From: Streptomyces sp. G44
GTDB taxonomy: Bacteria; Actinomycetota; Actinomycetes; Streptomycetales; Streptomycetaceae
Direction: 5' to 3'
Assembly (NCBI RefSeq): GCF_016905445.1
Contig: NZ_JAFEXF010000068.1
Coordinates: 1 to 34,389, forward strand
Length of the DNA: 34,389 bases
Under the pieces are notes generated by a model that did no database searches, was not told where the DNA came from, and saw only the letters and a program-made list of their open reading frames with translations. Of this stretch, positions 8,538-15,122 are shown in pieces. The position numbers and the translations under genes are program-made. Within the stretch, counting starts at the first letter, position 1. The number at the start of each line of letters is the position of its first letter.

Positions 8538-8687
8538 TCAGGCGGCGCCGCGTTGCCATCGCATGCCGGGGATCTGGCCCGGCTCCGAGCCGATGTGGTA
8601 CCGCACCCGCCTGCCCCGCACCCGCCGCGCGGGCGCCCGGCAGCCGCGGGGGCGGCAGCCGGGTGCGAGGCGGGCGGAGATGGCCAT
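8538..8687 (-). CDS. trpM: Tryptophan biosynthesis modulator TrpM
   Basis: This is a 49-residue, very basic small protein encoded between trpC and trpB. The sequence contains GCRPRGCRAPARRVRGRR at 10-27, then VRYHIGSEPGQIPGMRWQRG. It matches what I know of TrpM, the small protein at the same place in the S. coelicolor trpCXBA cluster, reported to modulate tryptophan synthesis and differentiation and to interact with other proteins. The ATG at 8687 is the first possible start: the only upstream in-frame codon block ends at the trpC stop, nine bases away. Two cysteines (11 and 16) in a CxxxxC arrangement are potential metal or redox residues. No strong ribosome binding site is seen apart from GACGGGG inside trpC, so translation may depend on trpC. 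Confidence 0.88.
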   Translation of the reverse strand: MAISARLAPGCRPRGCRAPARRVRGRRVRYHIGSEPGQIPGMRWQRGAA

Positions 8688-8696
8688 GGGGTGCGG

Positions 8697-9506
8697 TCAG
8701 CCCCGTCCGTGCCGCAGGGCGGGGTGCGCGCCCGCGGCGACCAGGTCGGAGACCGCGGTCTTCGGGTCGCGGCCGGTCACCAGGGACTCGCCCACGAGGA
8801 CCGCGTCGGCGCCCGCGTTGGCGTACGCGATCAGGTCGTGCGGGCCGCGGACTCCGGACTCGGCGATCTTGACGACGCTGTCCGGCAGCTCGGGGGCGAT
8901 CCGCTCGAACACGGTACGGTCGACCTTGAGGGTCTTGAGGTCGCGGGCGTTGACGCCGATGACGCGGGCGCCCGCGTCGACGGCGCGCTCGGCCTCCTCC
9001 TCGTCGTGGACCTCGACGATCGGCGTGAGGCCGATCGACTCGGCGCGCTCGATGAGGGACTCCAGGGCGGGCTGGTCCAGGGCGGCCACGATCAGCAGCG
9101 CGAGGTCGGCGCCGTACGCGCGGGCCTCCCACAGCTGGTAGGAGGTGACGATGAAGTCCTTGCGCAGCACCGGTACGTCGACCTTGGCGCGGACGGCCTC
9201 CAGGTCGGCGAGCGAGCCGCCGAAGCGGCGCTCCTCGGTGAGCACGGAGATGACGGCGGCGCCGCCCGCCTCGTAGTCCGCGGCGAGACCGGCCGGGTCG
9301 GCGATGGCGGCGAGGGCGCCCTTGGAGGGGCTGGAGCGCTTGACCTCGCAGATGACCTTGACGCCGTCGCCGCGCAGGGCGGCCGCGCCGTCCTTGGCCG
9401 CGGGGGCCTTGGCCGCGCGCTCCTTGAGCTCGTCGAGGCCGACGCGCGCCTGCCGCTCCGCGAGGTCGGCACGGACTCCGTCGATGATCTCGTCGAGCAC
9501 ACTCAC
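8697..9506 (-). CDS. trpC: Indole-3-glycerol phosphate synthase
   Basis: TrpC closes the indole ring by decarboxylating 1-(2-carboxyphenylamino)-1-deoxyribulose-5-phosphate. The 269-residue single-domain TIM barrel has the catalytic N-terminal motif VICEVKRSSPSKG at 51-63 with Glu54 and Lys56, then VLRKDFIV, EVHDEEEA and GVNARDLKT. It is not fused to TrpF, consistent with PriA supplying that activity. The GTG start at 9506 has a purine-rich AAGGGGA site about eight bases upstream. A 17-codon upstream ORF ends on the start codon (GTGA). trpM begins nine bases after the stop. Confidence 0.96.
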   Translation of the reverse strand: MSVLDEIIDGVRADLAERQARVGLDELKERAAKAPAAKDGAAALRGDGVKVICEVKRSSPSKGALAAIADPAGLAADYEAGGAAVISVLTEERRFGGSLADLEAVRAKVDVPVLRKDFIVTSYQLWEARAYGADLALLIVAALDQPALESLIERAESIGLTPIVEVHDEEEAERAVDAGARVIGVNARDLKTLKVDRTVFERIAPELPDSVVKIAESGVRGPHDLIAYANAGADAVLVGESLVTGRDPKTAVSDLVAAGAHPALRHGRG

Positions 9507-9556
9507 GCGAGCGGTCCCCTTCCCTGACGGTTCAAGCTGAGGTTCAAGCTGGTCAC
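9503..9556 (-). other. Possible 17-codon leader ORF coupled to trpC
   Basis: A GTG at 9556 opens a frame reading MTSLNLSLNRQGRGPLA and stopping at 9503-9505, where TGA overlaps the trpC GTG by four bases. It has no tryptophan codon, so it is not a classical Trp attenuator peptide. It contains the tandem repeat of the leader and a TACCAT hexamer four bases before its start. It may be chance, but the overlap style equals that of genuine genes in this cluster. Confidence 0.35.
9529..9550 (-). repeat. Tandem 10-bp repeat in the trpC leader
   Basis: AGCTTGAACC occurs twice on the minus strand (9541-9550 and 9529-9538), separated by TC, giving a 12-base period. It lies 23 to 44 bases upstream of the trpC start. 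It could be a regulator half-site pair, or simply the Ser-Leu-Asn codon repeat of the small ORF above. Confidence 0.6.
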
Positions 9557-9646
9557 TGTGATGGTATCCGCAGGAGGGCGAAGGCCCCGCATCCGGTTGA
9601 CGCCGTCCCACGACCTGGACATGCGTCACCCCTGCGGCCTGCGGTT

Positions 9647-10090
9647 TCAGGGATGCAGCCATGACCCGAACGGCAGATTGCGGACAAGGGTGAAGGCCGC
9701 CACCAGGACCCCGACGCCCCACAGCCGGGCCGGGCGCAGCTCGACCCGGAAGGGCCGTCCGCGCGCCACGCGGACCGCCCAGACGGCCCACAGCATCGCG
9801 AAGAGGCCGTAGCCGGCGACGGCGAGCGCGTTGGCGCCGAGGGCCGTGGCGAGGTCGCCGTGGGCGACGGCGTGGGCGCTGCGCAGCCCGCCGCAGCCGG
9901 GGCAGTAGACGCCGGTGAGGCGCAGGAGCGGGCAGGCGGGGTAGTGGCCGGGTTCGTTGGGGTCGACGGCGCCGACGTACGCGAAGGCACCGGCGACGGC
10001 GGCGAGCACACCGGCCGGCGCGAGCAGGCGGGCCAGGAGCGGGGGCGCGCCCTCACGGCTGGTCCCGGCGCTCTCGGGTTCGGCTCTCAC
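9647..10090 (-). CDS. DUF2752 membrane protein
   Basis: A 147-residue protein of the DUF2752 family, found widely in actinobacteria and some other bacteria, with no established function. The diagnostic central motif is present: HYPACPLLRLTG followed by YCPGCGGLRSAHAVAHGD, i.e. C-P and C-P-G-C-G-G cysteines before a histidine, and then a second hydrophobic helix. About three membrane segments are visible. GTG at 10090 is chosen as start. The hexamer CACAAT lies six bases upstream and there is no ribosome binding site, so a leaderless transcript is possible. It lies between the HGxxPAAW gene, separated by a hairpin, and trpC, about 140 bases away. The location in the trp region is suggestive only. 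Confidence 0.82.
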   Translation of the reverse strand: MRAEPESAGTSREGAPPLLARLLAPAGVLAAVAGAFAYVGAVDPNEPGHYPACPLLRLTGVYCPGCGGLRSAHAVAHGDLATALGANALAVAGYGLFAMLWAVWAVRVARGRPFRVELRPARLWGVGVLVAAFTLVRNLPFGSWLHP

Positions 10091-10142
10091 GCGTGCATTG
10101 TGCCCCGCCCGGGGGCCTGCCGCCCGGTGGCCGGACAGCACG

Positions 10143-10175
10143 AGAGGCGGCCCCGGCACCTGCCGGACCGCCTCT
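10143..10175 (-). terminator. Hairpin downstream of the HGxxPAAW gene
   Basis: The outer stem AGAGGCGG (10143-10150) pairs with CCGCCTCT (10168-10175). The inner stem CCGGCA pairs with TGCCGG. It lies 17 bases beyond the stop of the HGxxPAAW gene. Intrinsic terminator is the likely role. Confidence 0.65.
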
Positions 10176-10191
10176 TTGCGTTCGGCGCGGG

Positions 10192-10419
10192 TCAGCTCTC
10201 GGAGCGCACGACGTGGCGCTGCTGACTCTTGTCCTGGCCGAGGCCCATGGCGCGCATGACGGCGCCGACGAGGCCGCCGACCACGATGAGGGCCATGCCC
10301 GCCCAGAACCCGGGCACGTTGGCCATCACCATGAAGGCACCCGCGACGCAGAAACCGATGAAGGCGATGATGACACCGGTCCAGGCGGCCGGGGTGTGTC
10401 CGTGGCTGCTGCCCGCCAT
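10192..10419 (-). CDS. HGxxPAAW family small membrane protein
   Basis: A 75-residue protein starting MAGSSHGHTPAAWTG, which matches the actinobacterial HGxxPAAW family named after this motif (His6-Gly7, Pro10-Ala-Ala-Trp13). Two hydrophobic helices follow, about 15-34 and 40-58, then a short charged tail. A good Shine-Dalgarno (GAGGAG) lies seven bases before the ATG. Function is unknown. Residence in the trp region next to TIGR02234 and DUF2752 proteins is a conserved actinobacterial arrangement as far as I recall, but no link to tryptophan chemistry is visible in the protein. Confidence 0.88.
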   Translation of the reverse strand: MAGSSHGHTPAAWTGVIIAFIGFCVAGAFMVMANVPGFWAGMALIVVGGLVGAVMRAMGLGQDKSQQRHVVRSES

Positions 10420-10525
10420 GACTTGCTCCTCGTTGCTGTATGCGTGGTGGTGGGCGGGAGGCCCACCGCGAGTCGGACGCTCGCTGTCATTGTCCCGTAC
10501 CGGCGCGTACGGCCTGAGCGCGGGG

Positions 10526-11200
10526 TCACGCTTCGCGCGTCGGGTCCTCGCCCCGGTCCAGGGCCTTCCACAGTTCCTCGGGCCGCTCCGGGTCCGGGGC
10601 GCGGCGCGCCTTGCGGGGGCTCGGTGAGCCGTCGCGTTCGTAGCGCCCCGACATGGCGGGCCATGAGCGACCGTACGTGAGGGCGAGCAGGCCCGCGAGC
10701 AGGAGGAGGACGCCCGCGGCGGCCGCGGCGTAGGGCCAGCCGGTGTGGGTCAGGCCGCCGATGGTGGCGGCGGCGTCGCCGGACGCGGTGGCGGCCTTCT
10801 CGTCGAGGGCGGCGCTGTCGCCCGCGCCGAGCAGGGCGGCGGCCACGGTGCCCGCGCCGCTCAGCGTGAGCAGCAGGGAGACCAGGAGGCGTCCGGTGCG
10901 GCGGACCGCGAAGATCGCGACGAGGGCGGCGAGGCCCACTATCGCGAGGGCCGCGGGCACGCCCGTGACGTCGCCGCCGGCGGCGGTCGGGGGCGGGTCG
11001 CCGCCCGCCACCGACGCGGTCCCGCGCGCCCAGGTCTGCCGGGAGGCGAGCAGCGCGAGGGCCGCGCCCATGGCGCCGAGCAGCAGCGCGGCGGCGATGC
11101 TGCGCCGGCTGCCGCGCTGTTCCCTGGTCTCGGCGGGCCGGGCGGGCCCGGCGGGCTCGGGCGGGGTGTCGGTCCGGGGCGGTGGTACTGCGGAAGTCAC
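10526..11200 (-). CDS. Trp biosynthesis-associated membrane protein (TIGR02234 family)
   Basis: A 224-residue membrane protein with four hydrophobic helices: one around SIAAALLLGAMGAALALLAS, then VPAALAIVGLAALVAIFAV, LLVSLLLTLSGAGTVAAALL and YAAAAAGVLLLLAGLLAL. The ASRQTWARG sequence at the end of helix 1 and the position immediately downstream of trpE match the conserved family named for its place in actinobacterial trp operons. The N-terminus is Pro-rich and the C-terminus charged (Arg/Glu/Pro). GTG at 11200 is the preferred start. GTG at 11218 is in frame and only eight bases from the trpE stop, so it is an alternative. A role such as transport or membrane association of Trp enzymes has been assumed but is unproven. 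Confidence 0.85.
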   Translation of the reverse strand: MTSAVPPPRTDTPPEPAGPARPAETREQRGSRRSIAAALLLGAMGAALALLASRQTWARGTASVAGGDPPPTAAGGDVTGVPAALAIVGLAALVAIFAVRRTGRLLVSLLLTLSGAGTVAAALLGAGDSAALDEKAATASGDAAATIGGLTHTGWPYAAAAAGVLLLLAGLLALTYGRSWPAMSGRYERDGSPSPRKARRAPDPERPEELWKALDRGEDPTREA

Positions 11201-11225
11201 CTGTCCACTATCCCTCACGTCTCCC

Positions 11226-12728
11226 TCACGGCTTCCCGGGGGCGTGCATCCGGTTGGCCGTGTGGATGGCGCGCAGCACGGCGGCGGCCTTGTTGCGGCA
11301 CTCCGTGTCCTCGGCGACGGGGTCGGAGTCGGCGACGACACCGGCTCCGGCCTGCACGTATGCCATGCCGTCGCGCAGCAGGGCGGTGCGGATGGCGATG
11401 GCGGTGTCGGAGTCGCCCGCGAAGTCGAGGTAGCCGACGCAGCCGCCGTACAGGCCGCGCCGGGAGGGCTCCAGTTCGTCGATGATCTGCATCGCGCGGG
11501 GCTTGGGGGCGCCGGAGAGGGTGCCCGCGGGGAAGCAGGCGGTGAGCACGTCGAAGGCGGTGCGGCCCGGGGCGACCCGGCCGGTGACCGTCGAGACGAT
11601 GTGCATGACGTGGGAGTACTTCTCGATGGACATGAAGTCCACGACCTCGACGGAGCCCGGCTCGCAGACGCGGCCCAGGTCGTTGCGGCCGAGGTCGACG
11701 AGCATCAGGTGCTCGGCGCGCTCCTTGGGATCGGCGAGGAGTTCCTCGGCGAGCGCCTGGTCCTCCCGCGGGGTGGCGCCGCGGTGGCGGGTGCCTGCGA
11801 TGGGGTGGAGCAGGGCGCGCCCGTCCGCGACCTTGACGAGGGCCTCGGGGCTGGAGCCCACGACGTCGAACCCGTCGAAGCGCAGGAGGTACATGTAGGG
11901 CGACGGGTTGGTGGCCCGCAGCACCCGGTACACGTCCAGCGCGCTCGCCTCGCACGGGGTCTCGAACCGCTGCGAGGGCACGACCTGGAAGGCGTCGCCG
12001 GCCCGGATGCGCTCCTTGATGTCCTCGACGGCCTCCTGGTACTGCCCGCCGCCCCAGAGCGCGGTGTACTGGGGCAGCTCGGAGGGCGGGAGCGCGGCGG
12101 GGGGCTGGGCGACGGGGCGCGAGAGGTCGGCCTCCATGGCGTCGAGCCGGGCGACGGCGTCGGCGAACGCCTCGTCGACGCCGGTGTCGAGGTCGTTGTG
12201 GTTGATGGCGTTGGCGATCAGCAGGACCGAGCCGTCCCAGTGGTCCAGGACGGCGAGGTCGCTGGTGAGCAGCATCGTCAGCTCGGGCAGCCGCAGGTCG
12301 TCCCGCTCGCCGGGGCCGATCTTCTCCAGGCGGCGCACGATGTCGTAGCCGAGGTAGCCGACCATGCCGCCGGTGAAGGGCGGCAGGCCCGCGTCGGCGA
12401 TCAGGTCGCGGGGGGTGTGCAGTATGTCGACGGTGGCGCGCAGGGCGTCGAGCGGGTCGCCGGAGGTGGGGACGCCGACGGGCGGGGTGCCCAGCCAGTG
12501 GGCCTCGCCGTCCTGGACGGTGAGGGTGGCGGCGCTGCGGACGCCGACGAAGGAGTAGCGGGACCAACTGCGGCCGTTCTCGGCGGACTCCAGGAGGAAG
12601 GTGCCGGGGCGTTCGGCGGCGAGCTTGCGGTAGAGGCCGACGGGGGTGTCGCCGTCCGCGAGGAGCCTGCGGCTGACGGGGATCACTCGGCGGTCGGTCG
12701 CGAGCTTGCGGAAGGTCTCGAGGTCCAT
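11226..12728 (-). CDS. trpE: Anthranilate synthase component I
   Basis: TrpE makes anthranilate from chorismate with ammonia supplied by TrpG, which is not in this window. The 500-residue protein has the N-terminal regulatory segment with LLES at 45-48, the tryptophan feedback-inhibition element, intact. The catalytic half has PIAGTRHRGAT, HLMLVDLGRND, GRVCEPGSVEV, FPAGTLSGAPKPRAM and the terminal Mg-binding ECRNKAAAVLRAI. The ATG at 12728 lies 11 bases after hisI. The TAGGGT hexamer eight bases upstream, which includes the hisI stop, could be a -10 element giving a leaderless trpE mRNA. There is no clear Trp-rich leader peptide. Confidence 0.95.
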   Translation of the reverse strand: MDLETFRKLATDRRVIPVSRRLLADGDTPVGLYRKLAAERPGTFLLESAENGRSWSRYSFVGVRSAATLTVQDGEAHWLGTPPVGVPTSGDPLDALRATVDILHTPRDLIADAGLPPFTGGMVGYLGYDIVRRLEKIGPGERDDLRLPELTMLLTSDLAVLDHWDGSVLLIANAINHNDLDTGVDEAFADAVARLDAMEADLSRPVAQPPAALPPSELPQYTALWGGGQYQEAVEDIKERIRAGDAFQVVPSQRFETPCEASALDVYRVLRATNPSPYMYLLRFDGFDVVGSSPEALVKVADGRALLHPIAGTRHRGATPREDQALAEELLADPKERAEHLMLVDLGRNDLGRVCEPGSVEVVDFMSIEKYSHVMHIVSTVTGRVAPGRTAFDVLTACFPAGTLSGAPKPRAMQIIDELEPSRRGLYGGCVGYLDFAGDSDTAIAIRTALLRDGMAYVQAGAGVVADSDPVAEDTECRNKAAAVLRAIHTANRMHAPGKP

Positions 12729-12739
12729 GGCAGCAGACC

Positions 12740-13126
12740 CTACTGACCGGGCGCCGGTACGCCGGACAAGGGCAGCACGTCGGAGTCGAAGCAGGTGCGG
12801 GTGCCGGTGTGGCAGGCCGCGCCGACCTGGTCGACCTGGACGAGGACGGTGTCCGCGTCGCAGTCGAGGGCCACCTCCTTGACGTACTGGAAGTGCCCGG
12901 AGGTGTCGCCCTTGACCCAGTACTCCTGGCGGCTGCGGGACCAGTAGGTGCACCGCCCGGTGGTGAGGGTGCGGTGCAGCGCCTCGTCGTCCATCCAGCC
13001 GAGCATGAGCACCTCTCCGGTGTCGTACTGCTGGGCGATGGCGGGGAGGAGGCCGTCGGCGCTGCGCTTGAGGCGCGCGGCGATCTCCGGGTCGAGGCCG
13101 CTGCTGGGCGGGGAAACGCTGGTCAT
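12740..13126 (-). CDS. hisI: Phosphoribosyl-AMP cyclohydrolase
   Basis: HisI opens the adenine ring of phosphoribosyl-AMP in step three of histidine synthesis. The monofunctional 128-residue enzyme has the metal-binding sequence DCDAD at 88-92 and QVGAACHTGTRTCF at 100-113, which supply the Zn/Mg ligands (Cys89, Cys105, Cys112). The HisE domain is absent. I prefer the ATG at 13126 (MTSVSPP). An ATG nine bases earlier is possible. CACAAT seven bases before the chosen ATG may be the -10 of a leaderless promoter. It is separated from the main his operon by the opposite-strand TIGR03085 gene and is placed directly before trpE. Confidence 0.93.
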   Translation of the reverse strand: MTSVSPPSSGLDPEIAARLKRSADGLLPAIAQQYDTGEVLMLGWMDDEALHRTLTTGRCTYWSRSRQEYWVKGDTSGHFQYVKEVALDCDADTVLVQVDQVGAACHTGTRTCFDSDVLPLSGVPAPGQ

Positions 13127-13172
13127 GCCGCCCATTGTGCCGCGCCGGCGCGGCGGGTCCGGGGGGTGTCCA

Positions 13173-13202
13173 CTGTCCGGACCGGCCCGCCGGTCGTAGG
13201 CT
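13173..13202 (+). promoter_or_regulatory. Promoter of the TIGR03085 gene (leaderless)
   Basis: CTGTCC (13173-13178) and TAGGCT (13197-13202) are 18 bases apart, and the ATG follows after seven bases with no Shine-Dalgarno. This is a good vegetative Streptomyces promoter layout for a leaderless mRNA. Confidence 0.55.
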
Positions 13203-13209
13203 GGCCGGC

Positions 13210-13845
13210 ATGTCCACCCATGCGAAGCGTGAACGACTTCTCCTCGCCGACCTGTTGGAGGCCCAGGGCCCTGAGGCCCCCACGCTCTGCGAAGGCTGGC
13301 GGACCCGGGACCTCGCGGCCCACGTGGTGGTGCGCGAGCGCCGCGCGGACGCGGCGGGCGGGCTCCTGATCAAGCAGCTGGCGGGGCGCCTGGAGCGGGT
13401 GCAGGCCGAGTTCGCCGCGAAGCCGTACGAAGAGCTGATCCAGCTGATCAGGACGGGCCCGCCGCGTTTCTCACCCTTCTCGCTCAAGCAGATCGACGAG
13501 GCGTCGAACGCCGTCGAGTTCTACATCCACACCGAGGACGTGCGCCGGGCCCAGCCCGACTGGACGCCGCGCGCACTCGACCCGGTCTTCTCGGACGCCC
13601 TGTGGTCCAGTCTGGAACGGACCGCCCGCCTGGTGGGCCGCAAGGCTCCGGTGGGCCTGGTGCTGCGCCGCCCGGACGGGCAGACGGTGGTGGCCCACAA
13701 GGGCGCCCCGGTGGTGACGGCGACGGGCGAGCCGTCCGAACTGCTGCTGTTCGCGTACGGCAGGCAGGAGGCGGCCGATGTGTCCCTGGAAGGCGACAAG
13801 GACGCGATCGCCATCCTCCACGAGACGAAACAGCTGGGGCTCTGA
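13210..13845 (+). CDS. TIGR03085 family metal-binding (DinB/maleylpyruvate isomerase-like) protein
   Basis: A 211-residue helical-bundle protein of the DinB/MDMPI superfamily, many members of which are mycothiol-dependent metalloenzymes. The metal-ligand pattern is visible: CEGWRTRDLAAHVV with His38, and the mid-protein FYIHTEDVRRA with His107 and nearby Glu109/Asp110. The C-terminal domain resembles the small beta domain of these proteins. It is transcribed alone, divergent from hisI and convergent with hisF, with a hairpin shared with hisF. Whether it is a mycothiol S-transferase or an unrelated enzyme is unknown. The histidine cluster around it gives no direct clue. Confidence 0.85.
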   Translation: MSTHAKRERLLLADLLEAQGPEAPTLCEGWRTRDLAAHVVVRERRADAAGGLLIKQLAGRLERVQAEFAAKPYEELIQLIRTGPPRFSPFSLKQIDEASNAVEFYIHTEDVRRAQPDWTPRALDPVFSDALWSSLERTARLVGRKAPVGLVLRRPDGQTVVAHKGAPVVTATGEPSELLLFAYGRQEAADVSLEGDKDAIAILHETKQLGL

Positions 13846-13907
13846 GGGGCGCCCGCCCCCGTGACCGACGACGAAGGACGACGACGAAGGACCCTGACCG
13901 ACGGCGA

Positions 13908-13940
13908 AGGCCCCGGCCGCTCCACGAGCGGCCGGGGCCT
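13908..13940. terminator. Bidirectional hairpin terminator between TIGR03085 gene and hisF
   Basis: There is a perfect 14-bp inverted repeat, AGGCCCCGGCCGCT (13908-13921) and its complement (13927-13940), with a CCACG loop. It lies between convergent genes, 16 bases from the hisF stop. Confidence 0.85.
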
Positions 13941-13956
13941 CGGATGCCGACGGTGA

Positions 13957-14712
13957 TCACCTCACCGGGTGCCCGGCCTCGCGCAGCGTCTCCTTCACCT
14001 CACCGATCCGCAGATCGCCGAAGTGGAAGACCGATGCCGCGAGGACCGCGTCCGCGCCCGCCGCGATCGCCGGGGGGAAGTGCTCCAGGCGGCCCGCGCC
14101 GCCGGAGGCGATGACCGGGACCGTGACGTGCTTGCGGACCGCCGAGACCATCTCGATGTCGTAGCCGTCCTTGGTGCCGTCGGCGTCCATCGAGTTGAGC
14201 AGGATCTCGCCCGCGCCCAGCTCCGCGGCCTCGTGCGCCCATTCGACGGCGTCGATGCCGGCGGACGTGCGGCCGCCGTGGGTCGTGACCTCGAAGGAGC
14301 CGGAGGGGGTGCGGCGCGCGTCCACGGAGAGGACGAGGACCTGGCGGCCGAAGCGCTCGGCGATCTCGCGGATCAGGTCGGGGCGGGCGATCGCCGCCGT
14401 GTTGACGCCGACCTTGTCCGCGCCCGCGCGCAGCAGCTTGTCGACGTCCTCGGCGGTGCGGACGCCGCCGCCGACCGTGAGCGGGATGAAGACCTGCTCG
14501 GCGGTGCGGCGCACCACGTCGTACGTCGTCTCGCGGTTGCCCGAGGACGCGGTGATGTCCAGGAAGGTCAGCTCGTCGGCGCCCTCGGCGTCGTACACCT
14601 TGGCCATCTCGACGGGGTCGCCCGCGTCGCGCAGGTTCTGGAAGTTGACGCCCTTGACGACGCGGCCGTTGTCCACGTCGAGGCAGGGGATCACGCGTAC
14701 GGAGAGGGTCAT
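13957..14712 (-). CDS. hisF: Imidazole glycerol phosphate synthase, cyclase subunit
   Basis: HisF uses ammonia from HisH to convert PRFAR to imidazole glycerol phosphate and AICAR. The 251-residue TIM barrel carries the two catalytic aspartates Asp12 (VIPCLDVDNGRVVKG) and Asp131 (VLSVDARR). Phosphate sites GGGVRT and ASGGAG are present. The ATG overlaps the RidA-family gene's stop by four bases. It is the last gene of the his operon and is followed by the strong hairpin shared with the TIGR03085 gene. Confidence 0.96.
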   Translation of the reverse strand: MTLSVRVIPCLDVDNGRVVKGVNFQNLRDAGDPVEMAKVYDAEGADELTFLDITASSGNRETTYDVVRRTAEQVFIPLTVGGGVRTAEDVDKLLRAGADKVGVNTAAIARPDLIREIAERFGRQVLVLSVDARRTPSGSFEVTTHGGRTSAGIDAVEWAHEAAELGAGEILLNSMDADGTKDGYDIEMVSAVRKHVTVPVIASGGAGRLEHFPPAIAAGADAVLAASVFHFGDLRIGEVKETLREAGHPVR

Positions 14713-15122
14713 GCCGTGCCTCCCTGGGCGGCGCGCGGACCGTATGCCTCCACCTCGACCTCGACGACCAGGCTGGGGTCGATGAAGCCGGAGACGATCA
14801 GCAGGGAGGCGGCCGGGCGGACGTCGTCGAAGAGTTCCTTGTGGGCGCGGCCCACGTCGTCAACGTCACGGGCGTGCGTGAGGTACATGCGGGTGCGTAC
14901 GACGTGCTCGCGGCCGAGGCCGAGCTTCTTGAGCGCGTCGAAGGCGGCCCGGAAGGCGTTGACGGTCTGGTCGTACGGGGTGCCGGCGTCGATCACGCCG
15001 TTCACCACGGAGGTGCAGCCGGAGACCAGGACGAGGCCGTTCGGCAGTTCGACGGCGCGGGAGTAGCCGATGGCCTCCTCCCAGGGGCCGCCCGTGTTCA
15101 CCCGGCGCACGGCGTCGCTCAT
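14709..15122 (-). CDS. RidA (YjgF/YER057c/UK114) family protein lacking the catalytic Arg
   Basis: A 137-residue small trimer-forming fold inserted between priA and hisF, with 4-base overlaps on both sides. Family features are SRAVELPNGLVLVSGCTSV, AFRAAFDALKKLGLGREHVVRTRMYL at about 57-82, and VEVEVEAYG near the end. True RidA imine/enamine deaminases have an active-site arginine in PARS. Here the aligned segment is RPAASLLIV, giving Ala105. This places it with the Rid subfamilies that lack the Arg, whose activity is unknown. Its embedding in the his operon suggests a role linked to HisH/PriA/HisF chemistry or protection from reactive intermediates, which is inference. The ATG at 15122 is set by the overlap. 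Confidence 0.9.
   Translation of the reverse strand: MSDAVRRVNTGGPWEEAIGYSRAVELPNGLVLVSGCTSVVNGVIDAGTPYDQTVNAFRAAFDALKKLGLGREHVVRTRMYLTHARDVDDVGRAHKELFDDVRPAASLLIVSGFIDPSLVVEVEVEAYGPRAAQGGTA

Noticed and set aside
10743..12746. A 667-codon plus-strand frame across the TIGR02234 gene and trpE
   Set aside because: Antisense shadow. trpE on the minus strand has all family motifs, and the plus frame has no ribosome site and a composition typical of GC shadows.
13861..13900. Imperfect GACGACGAAGG direct repeats after the TIGR03085 gene
   Set aside because: Short low-complexity run beside a terminator. The copies diverge and have no consistent period, so no functional claim is justified.
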